Below are positions 1-8,200 of a stretch of 45,287 nucleotides of DNA, one piece after another. Position 1 is the first letter of the stretch. Every line of letters begins with the position of its first letter. This DNA comes from an uncultured Clostridia bacterium (GTDB taxonomy: Bacteria > Bacillota > Clostridia > Christensenellales > Borkfalkiaceae). The notes beneath the pieces were generated by a model. The model saw nothing but the letters and a program-made list of their open reading frames with translations, was not told the DNA's origin and searched no databases. The stretch spans positions 1 to 45,287 of the forward strand of contig CANQOY010000009.1 of assembly GCA_947625605.1 (NCBI GenBank), given 5' to 3'. Both the position numbers and the translations under genes were made by a program.

Positions 1-7
1 TTTCCTC

Positions 8-781
8 TCATATCGGCTTGTTGATTTGACGAAGTTTTTCAAATAGAATTTCCTCCTCGGTCGGTTCGTCCTGCACGGCTTCAATGTGTTTGCGGAGAGC
101 AAGCATGTCCTGATCCGTACTACTTATCACATCAGCGCAATGTTTGAGCTTAGCAATGATCTGGTCTTGGTCGGGGATAGCCTTTTTGTATTTCATCTGA
201 TGTTCAAGGCTTGCCCAAAAATCCATCGCGATCGTTCGTATCTGGACTTCAACTTTCATGTCCCGCTTTTCTTCGGAGAAGAACACGGGAACGCTGACGA
301 TGAGATGCAAGCTGCGGTAGCCGTTCGGTTTTGGATTTTCGATATAGTCCTTCCGCTCCAAAAGGGTTATGTCGTCCTGCGCCAAAAAAGATTCCGCCAG
401 CTTATAAATATCGTCTATGTAGCTACAAACAACGCGGATCCCCGCCATATCGTTGAGATTTTGCTCAATGCTTTCAACCGACAGGGGAAGATTTCTTCGC
501 GCAAGTTTGTTGAAAATGCTGTCTCTGCTTTTGAGCCGCGTTGTGATATAGCTGATGGGATTGCGTTTGTACTGACAATTAAATTCGGTGCTTAAAACCT
601 CGAATTTTGTTTTGATCTCTTTGATGGCGCAAGTGTACATCATTTCAAGATCGTGGAATTGCGCCATTGAAAGGATCGCCCTTTTCGCTTGCCTGTCTAT
701 GATTTCCCGCAACTGCTTATCTTCTATGAGCCGTTTCGAGTCTTGCGGCGCAAACGGCGCAAGAATGTCTTTCTCCTCCAT
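8..781 (-). CDS. Small alarmone synthetase, RelP/YwaC-like
   Basis: A 257-residue single-domain (p)ppGpp synthetase of the RelA_SpoT family, expected to transfer pyrophosphate from ATP to GDP or GTP in the cytoplasm as part of stress signalling. Visible family motifs are the basic stretch SRDSIFNKLARR, DMAGIRVVCSYIDDIY, the G-loop-like KPNGYRSLHLIV and the EVQIRTIAMDFWASLEH block. There is no HD hydrolase, TGS or ACT domain, so it is a small synthetase rather than a long Rel. KPNGYRSLHL and IRTIAMDFWASLEH recall B. subtilis YwaC (RelP) more than YjbM (RelQ), which is a judgement from memory. The ATG is preceded by GAGG at a normal distance. The gene is visibly richer in A+T than ligD next to it. 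It stands alone; its downstream neighbour is outside the window. Confidence 0.9.
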   Translation of the reverse strand: MEEKDILAPFAPQDSKRLIEDKQLREIIDRQAKRAILSMAQFHDLEMMYTCAIKEIKTKFEVLSTEFNCQYKRNPISYITTRLKSRDSIFNKLARRNLPLSVESIEQNLNDMAGIRVVCSYIDDIYKLAESFLAQDDITLLERKDYIENPKPNGYRSLHLIVSVPVFFSEEKRDMKVEVQIRTIAMDFWASLEHQMKYKKAIPDQDQIIAKLKHCADVISSTDQDMLALRKHIEAVQDEPTEEEILFEKLRQINKPI

Positions 782-910
782 TTTTAACCTCGATTCTCTT
801 TGTCGTACAGTACCGTTGTTCGATAAAAGTTATAATACCTACATCTCACTCCTTATATACACCCAAAACACATGGGTGAAACCACTTTTATATTTGTTTT
901 TTCGGCCTCA

Positions 911-3286
911 TTATTTTTTGATTTTCAGACGCTGTTCCCTCTTGACGTGGAAGAAATCCTCCCACGGATCCGACTTTTCAAGGCGGCGCAGCGCGGAGGA
1001 GAGCGTCACGCCGTTCGGCGCAACCCTTGCGAGCTCCTCCCATGCGATGGGCATGGAGACGGGAGCGCTGTCGCGGGCGCGCAAGCTGTAAGGCGCAACG
1101 CTCGTGGAACCGGGGCTGTTGCGCTGCCAATCGAGAAAGATCTTTCCCCTGCGCGCCTGTTTGGACATATTCGCCGTATAGCGATCGGGGTGCGCGCGCT
1201 CCATGAGTTCGGCGACCTGCTTCGCAAAATCGCGAAAGATTTCCCGCTCCACTCCCATGCGCAGGGGCACGACGACATGGTACCCCTTTCCGCCGCTCGT
1301 TTTGAGAAAGGAACGCAGGCCGAGATCTTCGAGAACGCCTTTCAGCTCCCGTGCACCCCGCCTGACTTCGGCGAGCGGAAGGCCTTCGTCCGGATCGAGA
1401 TCGAACACCATGACGTCTGGCCGCTCCGCCGCAGAGCGTTTACTGCCCCAAACGTGAAACTCCACGGCGTTGTACTGCGCCAAGGCGAGGATCCCCCTTT
1501 CGCCCGTCACATAAAAGTACGCTTCGCCGTCCGCGGGAGACGTGCGACTGACCCCCGCGAAGTCGCCTTCGAGATGGCGGCGGAAGAACGACTCCCCCTC
1601 GATACCGGAGGGACAGCAGACAAGGCTGAGCAGCCGATCCTTCAAATACGGAAGCATGCGGGGCGCGACGGCGGCGTAGTACTCCGCAACCGCCAGCTTT
1701 GTGATGGGCGGGCGGGGAAACATGATCTTTTCTGGATGCGTGATCTCCACGCCCCAAAGCGGACGGGCGGCAACTTTCCGCGAGGGCGTCGGGCGCTCCT
1801 CATCAATTTCCCGCGCCGACTTATCGCGGCGGATCCCCTTAAAACTCGCCTGCCTGACAAGCCCCGATGAAGTGAGTTCCGCATACTCGACTTGAACGGA
1901 CAAGACGGGCTTTACCCATACCATGTCCGCATGGATGCCTTTCGGAACGCGTTGGAACGGGGGCGTCTTGCGCACAAGATCTTTGAGCTCGGACAAGATC
2001 TCGCGGCGACCCTCCTCGGTAAATCCCGTGCCCACACTGCCCGCATATTCGAGCGTGCCCTCCCGATAGAAGCCGAGGGCAAGGGAGCGAAGTTTGCCTT
2101 CATCCGAGAGGGAATAGCCGCCGATGACAAATTCGCGCGCATTGCGGAATTTGAGCTTGCGCCAATCGCCGTTCTTCCCCGCGGAATACGCCGAGTCCGC
2201 GCGTTTGGCAACGATCCCCTCCACGCCGCGGCTCTTGATCGCCTCGATCCCCGCCTTCGTCATTCGCTCGGTGTGCTCGCTGAATGAGAGCATGGGCGGC
2301 GCGTCTTTCATCAGAAAGCGCAGCTTCTCCTTCCGCTCGGACAGGGGACGTCCGCGCAGGTCCTCGCCGTCGAGTGCGAGCAGGTCGAACAGCACATAGT
2401 TGAGGCGCCCCTCCCGCCCGTTCTTCATGTGGGCTTGCAGGGCGCCGAAGTCGGGAACGCCGCCCTCTCCCGCCGCGACCATCTCTCCATCCAGAACTGC
2501 CGCACGGCCGCCGAGCATTTTCTCGACCGCCTCGGCGGCCGCGGAAAATGCCGTACTGCATTCGCGCCCGTTTCTCGTATAGAGTTTTACCTGCCCTCTT
2601 TCGGCAAAGGCAAGCATGCGATATCCGTCGTATTTGAGCTCATAGAGCCACCCCATGCCCGAGGGTAAGGCTTCACAGAGCTGCGGAAGCATGACGGAAA
2701 CGCGGGAGAACGGGTTTTGCGCCGCGGCCCTTTCGATCTCTTTCATGCTCCTCCCAGAGCGCACGCCGAGCGTGTAACGCGCGATCCCCGCGGTGCTCTT
2801 TGCGAACGAATCGCGCTCCTTGATGAGCAGCCATGCGTCCTTTTCGCCTCGTTCCATCCGCACGAGCGCCCAATCCCCTTTGAGGCGGCGCCCTTTCAGC
2901 GAGAATTTGAGCGAACCCTCCGCGAGCCCTTTCTTCGGGTCGGTGCGCGGGACCCATTCCCCCTCATCCCAGAGCATCACCGTGCCCCCGCCGTACTCCC
3001 CTTTCGGGATGATCCCCTCAAAGTCCATATAATCGACCGGGTGGTCCTCGACGTGCATGGCGAGGCGCTTATCGGCCGTGCGGAAAGAGGGCCCCTTGGG
3101 CAGCGCCCAACTGAGCGCGACGCCATTCCACTCCAAGCGCAGGTCATAGTGGTCCGCGCGCGCCAAGTGATGCTGCACGCAGAATTTCAGCGCGCCGTCA
3201 AGAGGGCGGCTCTCCCTGCCTGCGGGTTCATTCGTAATGCCGAAATTCCGCTTCGCGCGGTATTCGGTCAAGTTGTCGTTTGCCAT
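911..3286 (-). CDS. ligD: ATP-dependent DNA ligase D (PE-LIG-POL)
   Basis: A 791-residue multidomain ligase of bacterial non-homologous end joining. Domain order is 3'-phosphoesterase (about residues 1-150, with QHHLARADHYDLRLEW and IIPKGEYGGGTVMLWDEGEW), ATP-dependent ligase (about 195-490, adenylation motif KYDGYR with Lys218), then the primase-polymerase domain (about 515-791, with FDLDPDEG and LDWQRNSPGSTSVAPYS). PE-LIG-POL is the order I recall for Pseudomonas LigD; mycobacteria have POL-PE-LIG and Bacillus lacks PE. The start at MANDNLTEYRAKRNFG was chosen because family homology begins there and the 31 codons upstream in the same frame are unlike a LigD N-terminus; the ribosome binding site is weak. 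It is divergent from ku, with 86 bp between them, so the two probably share a control region. All three catalytic domains look complete. Confidence 0.95.
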   Translation of the reverse strand: MANDNLTEYRAKRNFGITNEPAGRESRPLDGALKFCVQHHLARADHYDLRLEWNGVALSWALPKGPSFRTADKRLAMHVEDHPVDYMDFEGIIPKGEYGGGTVMLWDEGEWVPRTDPKKGLAEGSLKFSLKGRRLKGDWALVRMERGEKDAWLLIKERDSFAKSTAGIARYTLGVRSGRSMKEIERAAAQNPFSRVSVMLPQLCEALPSGMGWLYELKYDGYRMLAFAERGQVKLYTRNGRECSTAFSAAAEAVEKMLGGRAAVLDGEMVAAGEGGVPDFGALQAHMKNGREGRLNYVLFDLLALDGEDLRGRPLSERKEKLRFLMKDAPPMLSFSEHTERMTKAGIEAIKSRGVEGIVAKRADSAYSAGKNGDWRKLKFRNAREFVIGGYSLSDEGKLRSLALGFYREGTLEYAGSVGTGFTEEGRREILSELKDLVRKTPPFQRVPKGIHADMVWVKPVLSVQVEYAELTSSGLVRQASFKGIRRDKSAREIDEERPTPSRKVAARPLWGVEITHPEKIMFPRPPITKLAVAEYYAAVAPRMLPYLKDRLLSLVCCPSGIEGESFFRRHLEGDFAGVSRTSPADGEAYFYVTGERGILALAQYNAVEFHVWGSKRSAAERPDVMVFDLDPDEGLPLAEVRRGARELKGVLEDLGLRSFLKTSGGKGYHVVVPLRMGVEREIFRDFAKQVAELMERAHPDRYTANMSKQARRGKIFLDWQRNSPGSTSVAPYSLRARDSAPVSMPIAWEELARVAPNGVTLSSALRRLEKSDPWEDFFHVKREQRLKIKK

Positions 3287-3372
3287 ACTCACAGGATGGG
3301 AAGCCGACGAATTTTTAATCCGTGCGAATGATTCAGGGCGAAAACGGCAATAAATCGGCGGGAGGCGATCGT

Positions 3373-4185
3373 ATGGCAATCGCAGTCAAGGGAGCGATCT
3401 CGTTCGGGCTCGTGTATATCCCCGTAAACCTGTATACGGCGACGCAGGACAGCGACATCAGTTTCAACCAACTTCACAAGGCGGATCATTCCCGCATCCG
3501 CTATAAGAAAGTATGCGCGCACTGCGGAAAGGAAGTGAAGCCCGAGGATATCGTGCGCGGATTTGAGTATGCAAAGGATCAATATGTTGTAATCACAGAC
3601 GAGGAGATCGATCGCATCAAGACGGAGAAAGACCGCACGATCACCATCCTCAGCTTTACGGAATTGGACGAGATCAGCCCCGTCTACTACGACAAGGCCT
3701 ATCATGTCGTTCCGCAAAAGGGAGGCGGAAAGGCGCTCGAACTGCTGCGGCGCGCTATGATCCAAACGCATCGGGCGGCGCTCGGCAAGACAGTGTTCGG
3801 CAATGCAGAAAAGCTGCTCGTCATTCTGCCGCGCGAGGACGGCATGCTCATACAGACCCTGCTGTATCAGGACGACATCAAGGATATCCCCGTGGAATAC
3901 GAGAAGCCGAGCGTGACGGAGGCGGAACTCCAAATGGCCGAACAGCTCATCCGAGGAATGGAGGAGCCCTTTCGGCCGGAACAATACAAGGATGAATTTC
4001 AGGAAAAACTCAAAGCCCTCATTGCGGACAAGATCGCGGGAAAAACCGTCGTCAAGGCAAAAGAGGAAAAGCCCGGCATGATCATCGACCTCATGGAGGC
4101 GCTCAAAGCAAGCGTGAAGAGTGCGGGAACGGCCAAGAAGCAGACGGCGCGCCCGCGGGCCGCAAGGGGCAAAAAAGAGGCATGA
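3373..4185 (+). CDS. ku: Ku homodimeric end-binding protein
   Basis: A 270-residue bacterial Ku, expected to form a ring-shaped homodimer that threads onto double-strand DNA ends and recruits LigD. The N-terminus MAIAVKGAISFGLVYIPVNLY is the typical Ku opening, followed by CxxC in KVCAHCGKEVKPEDIVRGFEY, and YYDKAYHVVPQKGGGKALELLRRAM. The C-terminus is a basic tail rich in Ala, Lys and Arg (about residues 240-270), as in Ku proteins that bind DNA through the tail. The ATG follows GGGAGG by a normal spacing; an in-frame upstream ATG at 3322 was rejected because homology begins at 3373. It is divergent from ligD. I found no convincing sigma-A promoter in the 86-bp gap and cannot say what controls the pair. 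Confidence 0.95.
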   Translation: MAIAVKGAISFGLVYIPVNLYTATQDSDISFNQLHKADHSRIRYKKVCAHCGKEVKPEDIVRGFEYAKDQYVVITDEEIDRIKTEKDRTITILSFTELDEISPVYYDKAYHVVPQKGGGKALELLRRAMIQTHRAALGKTVFGNAEKLLVILPREDGMLIQTLLYQDDIKDIPVEYEKPSVTEAELQMAEQLIRGMEEPFRPEQYKDEFQEKLKALIADKIAGKTVVKAKEEKPGMIIDLMEALKASVKSAGTAKKQTARPRAARGKKEA

Positions 4186-4261
4186 ATGTTATTTTGAAAT
4201 TTATCGAAATAATCATTTTTTGGCATTTTTGATTGGGAAAATAACAAAAAGTGTGGTGATT

Positions 4262-4470
4262 GGAATGACACCCCCTCAGTCTCGGCTTCGCCTCGACAGC
4301 TCCCCCTCAAGGGGGCGCCAAGGAAGCAGTCTTCCCCCTTTATCTTTTAGACAGCCAGCACCAACCCCCACCTGACGCGGCTACGCCGCGCCACCCGGTT
4401 GCGGCGACAGGGGCAACCCCCACCTGACGCGGCTACGCCGCGCCACCCGCCCCCTTCAAAGGGGGCAGGT
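4262..4470. repeat. Palindromic intergenic repeat cluster (REP/MITE-like)
   Basis: A non-coding block of self-complementary GC-rich pieces: CCCCCTCAAGGGGG, CGCGGCTACGCCGCG (twice) and CCCCTTCAAAGGGG. The phrases ACACCCCCTCAGTCTCGG and AACCCCCACCTGACGCGG resemble extragenic palindromic elements I remember as dispersed through genomes of uncultured gut Clostridia; this is recollection, not a search. The element sits between the convergent ends of ku and the giant gene, a usual place for such repeats. There is no transposase and no clear target-site duplication. Confidence 0.6.
4363..4449. repeat. Two copies of a 35-bp direct repeat
   Basis: The 35-bp unit beginning AACCCCCACCTGACGC and ending CGCGCCACCCG occurs at 4363-4397 and again, identically, at 4415-4449, with a 17-bp spacer. 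The core CGCGGCTACGCCGCG is itself an inverted repeat. Two identical copies this close suggest recent duplication or tandem insertion of the element. Confidence 0.85.
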
Positions 4471-4480
4471 GGAATTGGAA

Positions 4481-4504
4481 AGGGCGGCGCAAAAGCGCCG
4501 CCCT
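4481..4504 (-). terminator. Hairpin downstream of the giant gene
   Basis: A perfect 10-bp stem (AGGGCGGCGC / GCGCCGCCCT) with an AAAA loop lies 17 bp past the stop codon of the surface-protein gene. On the minus strand only a short TTTCC follows it, so termination efficiency is uncertain. Confidence 0.6.
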
Positions 4505-4521
4505 GTTCCTTATGTTTTCTG

Positions 4522-5226
4522 TTACGCGTATCCTTTCCCGAAGAGATAGTCAATCGTAAGCTCGATTTCCTCCCATGTAAGGTTGCCCTTACCGATTGCG
4601 ACCTTGAAGTATGCAATCGGCGCTTTCTGCCATACATCATAGGGAATTAAATCAGCAAACTCTTCATAGGTAAACAATCCATATTTCTCGATATCCGCCT
4701 GCATCTTTTCCTCGTCGTACTTCAAGCCTTCGCCGTATTCGAAGATATTGATCATCCCCTGTACGTTGTAGTTGAAAGACGGCATCGTGAGGAGATCTTC
4801 CGTCACGAGATTGAAGTGGTATTCCGTAATCGGCCCGAATACTCTGATGAACTCTTCCGTCACATATGCTTCGGTGAGGACTGTTTCACGATTTACAAAT
4901 GTCCCGCTCTCGTTCTCAACCTTGACAAACCTGTGTCCGAGATACTCGTTCATGTTATCCTCGTTAACAAAGACGTACTTGTTGAGATCGAGATCGAACA
5001 GCGCGTGCTGATAGGAGATCCGCAGGAGCGTTCCATCCGAGAACCGCAGGTTGAGGATACGGTGCATATTTGCAGGTTCGTCTATATCGTCGATAAACCA
5101 CATTTTCCCTGCTTCATACATTCCCGTCTCATGATTGAACACAAGCACTGCGTCGCCCGGATTCAAATCCTCGATGGGCTTCTGCGTGCCGTCCGCAAGG
5201 GTGATGAGCGTGCCCTCGGCGATACA
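4522..5226 (-). other. Hint (hedgehog/intein) domain coding segment of the giant protein
   Basis: The last 234 residues (3279-3512) begin CIAEGTLITLADGTQKPIED, followed by LNPGDAVLVF. This is the intein/hedgehog block A pattern: a nucleophilic Cys, a GTxI motif, then a GD turn. About 70 residues on, the SYQHALFD motif carries the likely block B histidine (His3352). Further on come YHFNLVTED, then INIFEYG and KYGLFTYEEF, a tail I recall in other Firmicutes surface proteins. A Gly-rich linker precedes Cys3279, where an N-S acyl shift would cleave or branch the chain. No terminal His-Asn splice junction follows, so full protein splicing is unlikely. A+T content rises across this segment relative to the repeats. 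Confidence 0.75.
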
Positions 5227-8200
5227 GGTTTCGCCGCCGCCGCCACCGCCGCTCTCCTCGGGCTCGGCCGTTATTGCCTCTACCTTGACGGTACCGCTCT
5301 CGGGCATCCAAAAGCTGCCGCTTATAGGAGATGGCGCGTTTCTGGTATTCAATTCGCTGCCGCTTGCGTCTCCCGTTGCCGCGCCGCTTATGCTCCAAGA
5401 CCACTTATAAGCCTGCGCTACCCCGAACAATCCCTTCGGCGGCTCGAACGTGATCGTATATTTCACCTCCGTCCTGGGGTTCAAATGGTACGTCCCGGAG
5501 CCGGTGACTGTATTCCCGTCATAAGTCAGTGAGACTGCGGCGGTGCCGTTTCCGCTCGTGACGGTCACGCTGAGGATGGGCTTCTCCTCCCAGTGGGCAT
5601 AGAGATGAAGTTCGTCGGAAGCAAAGTCCTCTGCGGTGAGATCCCCGACGGGAATTCCCGAGGTGGAACTGGTTCGATACCATCCGCGGAACAGGTAATC
5701 CGCGCTCGTAATCTCCGTCGAGAGATCGAATTCCTTAAAGGTGAGCTTCTGCTCGGTGTACTCCTTGCCGCCCCATTCGTTGACCTCATAATCGCTGTGG
5801 TAGACAATGGTCGGAAGAATATAGGCCGCCGTCAACGTGCCGCCGGTTTCATCGAGATTTACCTCCCAACGGCTCCGCACATCTGCGTGATCTCCGCTTT
5901 CATCGCGATAGACGGGCAGTTGAGGCAGGGTGAACTCATTCACCAACCCCACGGTGTACGTTTTGAGCACCGTCCCATTGGAATCCAGCGCCTCCACCGT
6001 GGAATCGTAATACATCTGCCCCGTATAGACCTGCGCGCCGTCCGCGTCGTTGATCGTCACGTCATAGAGCCTGGGGGTGTACGTCACGCGGTAGACGATG
6101 GACTGATCGCCCTTGCTTACCAATTCGTAAGACGCATCGTAGCCCTCTCTTGCGGGAAGTTCGAAGACATTCTCGAAAGGCCCGACTTTGCAGGTGAGGA
6201 CGGTTTCCCCGCTCTCATCCACAAATTCGATGAGGGTGTCGTACGGCAACTCCGTAGGGAAGAGATCGGGCGTCTCGCTGCCCTCTCCCGTAAATTGGAC
6301 AGGACGCAAGATGGGATCGAATTGGGCGGTGAAAGTGGCGCCTCTTTCGTCGATCGTGCAGCCGAGCCACTGCGACTTATAGCCGATCTTCTCGATCGAG
6401 GGCAGACGGATCGTGCGGTACTGCGGATCGTTGCTCGCATATTGCGGTGCGGAGAAATCGGCGCCGCCCGCCACAAAGCGGATCTGCGAGCCGTATTCCA
6501 TGCTTTGAACGAATTTGTACAGCCCCGTTGCGTCGTCCATAGCCCAGCCCTCAAAGGCGTGATCGCTCAGGAAAGTGACATCGTAACGGTATTTGTACTG
6601 CTGTGCCTCGACGGCTGTGGGTGCGGCGTCTCCGGGAAGGATCTTTTGATCGGGCCAGCTGACATAGAACTCGCGCCCGTCGTCCAGCGAGGAGAGATCG
6701 GGATAGACAAGTTCGCTGTACAGGATCGCGCCCGAAGAGGAAGAGGAGACCATCACATCCTGCGTGCCGAGCGTGCGGGTCTCGCCGCCGTAGAGGCGAT
6801 AGCGGTACTCCACGGTCCGCGGCACGGCTTCGAGGACGACGTCACCCCAGCCCTCGGCGTTGTATTTTTCGATCATCGCGCCCATGCCGGCCGTGCGGCT
6901 CTCGAACAGCGCGGCAAGGTTGCTGTCCGTCTGTTCGGTGACGTTCTCCTCCATCACGCCGCCGGGATTGCGCCAATGGAGATTCGCCGTGATGGTCACC
7001 GCATCCGTAATCTTCATATTTGCGGTGATATTCCGAATGTAGCCGCTTTCGTCCGCGCCGAGCGTGAGGGTGATGGCGCCGAAGGAATCGTTCTTGATGA
7101 GGGTGTCGCCGTTTAACACGACCTTCCATTGCGGGCCCGCGCCGCCTGCGGCCTCGGTAAAGGTATAGCCCGAGAGGTATGCCCCGATATCGTACACGGC
7201 CGTCTTATCGCCGCCATCCGTCCTCTGAATGATCCCATTGATGGCGCCCCAAATGGTGTCATTCAAATTGAACAGGAACGGGATCTGATCGAGAATGTTC
7301 GCCATGAAAGTCGCCGACGGCATTGCGCGGTAGAGCGTTTCATTGCAGTCCTGTTCTCTGCCGAGCCGATCATACTTCGACGTTAGAACCCGCTTGATAT
7401 AGACCATGCCGTTCTTCAAGGTGAGATCGACGGTCGTATCCCCGTTGATTACAGGTATCACTAGCAATACTTTCATTGCATCGAGCCCGAGGCGGACATT
7501 CAAGCCGAGGTCGCCGTTTTCGTCGATCGTGACGGAGACTGCGATGAGTTTGACTGCCACGGACACATCGGCGAGCGTACCGATACGCGGAACGTCGATG
7601 TTGAGCGTTACGTTCGCGTCGCCGTCAATGTAGAAGTTGTTGTTGAGGGAATAGGTGTGCGCCGTCTCCTCGCCCGAGATGACCTCGCCCGCGTTCGCGT
7701 TCTCATGCGTTGCGGACTTGGCAAGGGAGAAGAGCAGCTGATCGATCCCGTTGAGGTTGAGGTAGGAATCCGCACCGGGGACGGCGGCCTCGACCGTCTC
7801 GCGCGCGATCGTGACCTCTGCATAGTCGCCCACGGTAAGGCCGGTCAGATAGGAGGTTGTGATCGGCTTACCGTCTTCGCCCGTCGTCTCGCGGAACTCG
7901 CGCTTGAAGGTGACCTCAACGTCGCCGAAGAACACGGACGTATCCCCCGTGCCCGTGACGCTGCCGAGGGCTGCGAGGAGCGCGGGGACCTCGGGCTCGG
8001 GAGCGGGCGTTTCCGCCGCACTGCCGCTGCCCGCGTTTGCCATCAGGTTGGAAAGCAGAGGCAGCAGGAAGTCTCCGATGCCGCGGAGCTGACCCGCGAC
8101 GTCGCCGTTCGTTTCGAGGAAGGGCGCGATGAGGAAGTCGTAGGCGATTTCGAGATCGTCGAGCCCCAACATGACGGCGGCGGAGGAGAGCAGCTGCGAG

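Larger units (their letters stand above)
4186..4521. other. Gene-free stretch between ku and the giant surface-protein gene
   Basis: This 336-bp gap between convergent genes has three parts. First is an A+T-rich stretch after ku in which TTATTT (4189-4194) can pair with AAATAA (4207-4212) ahead of a T run, a weak candidate terminator for ku. Next is a block of palindromic dispersed-repeat sequence (4262-4470). Last is a perfect GC hairpin (4481-4504) next to the stop codon of the giant gene. I see no coding sequence in it. Confidence 0.7.

Noticed and set aside
4363-4449. Minimal CRISPR array
   Set aside because: Only two 35-bp copies with a 17-bp spacer, internally palindromic and next to other palindromes, with no cas genes.
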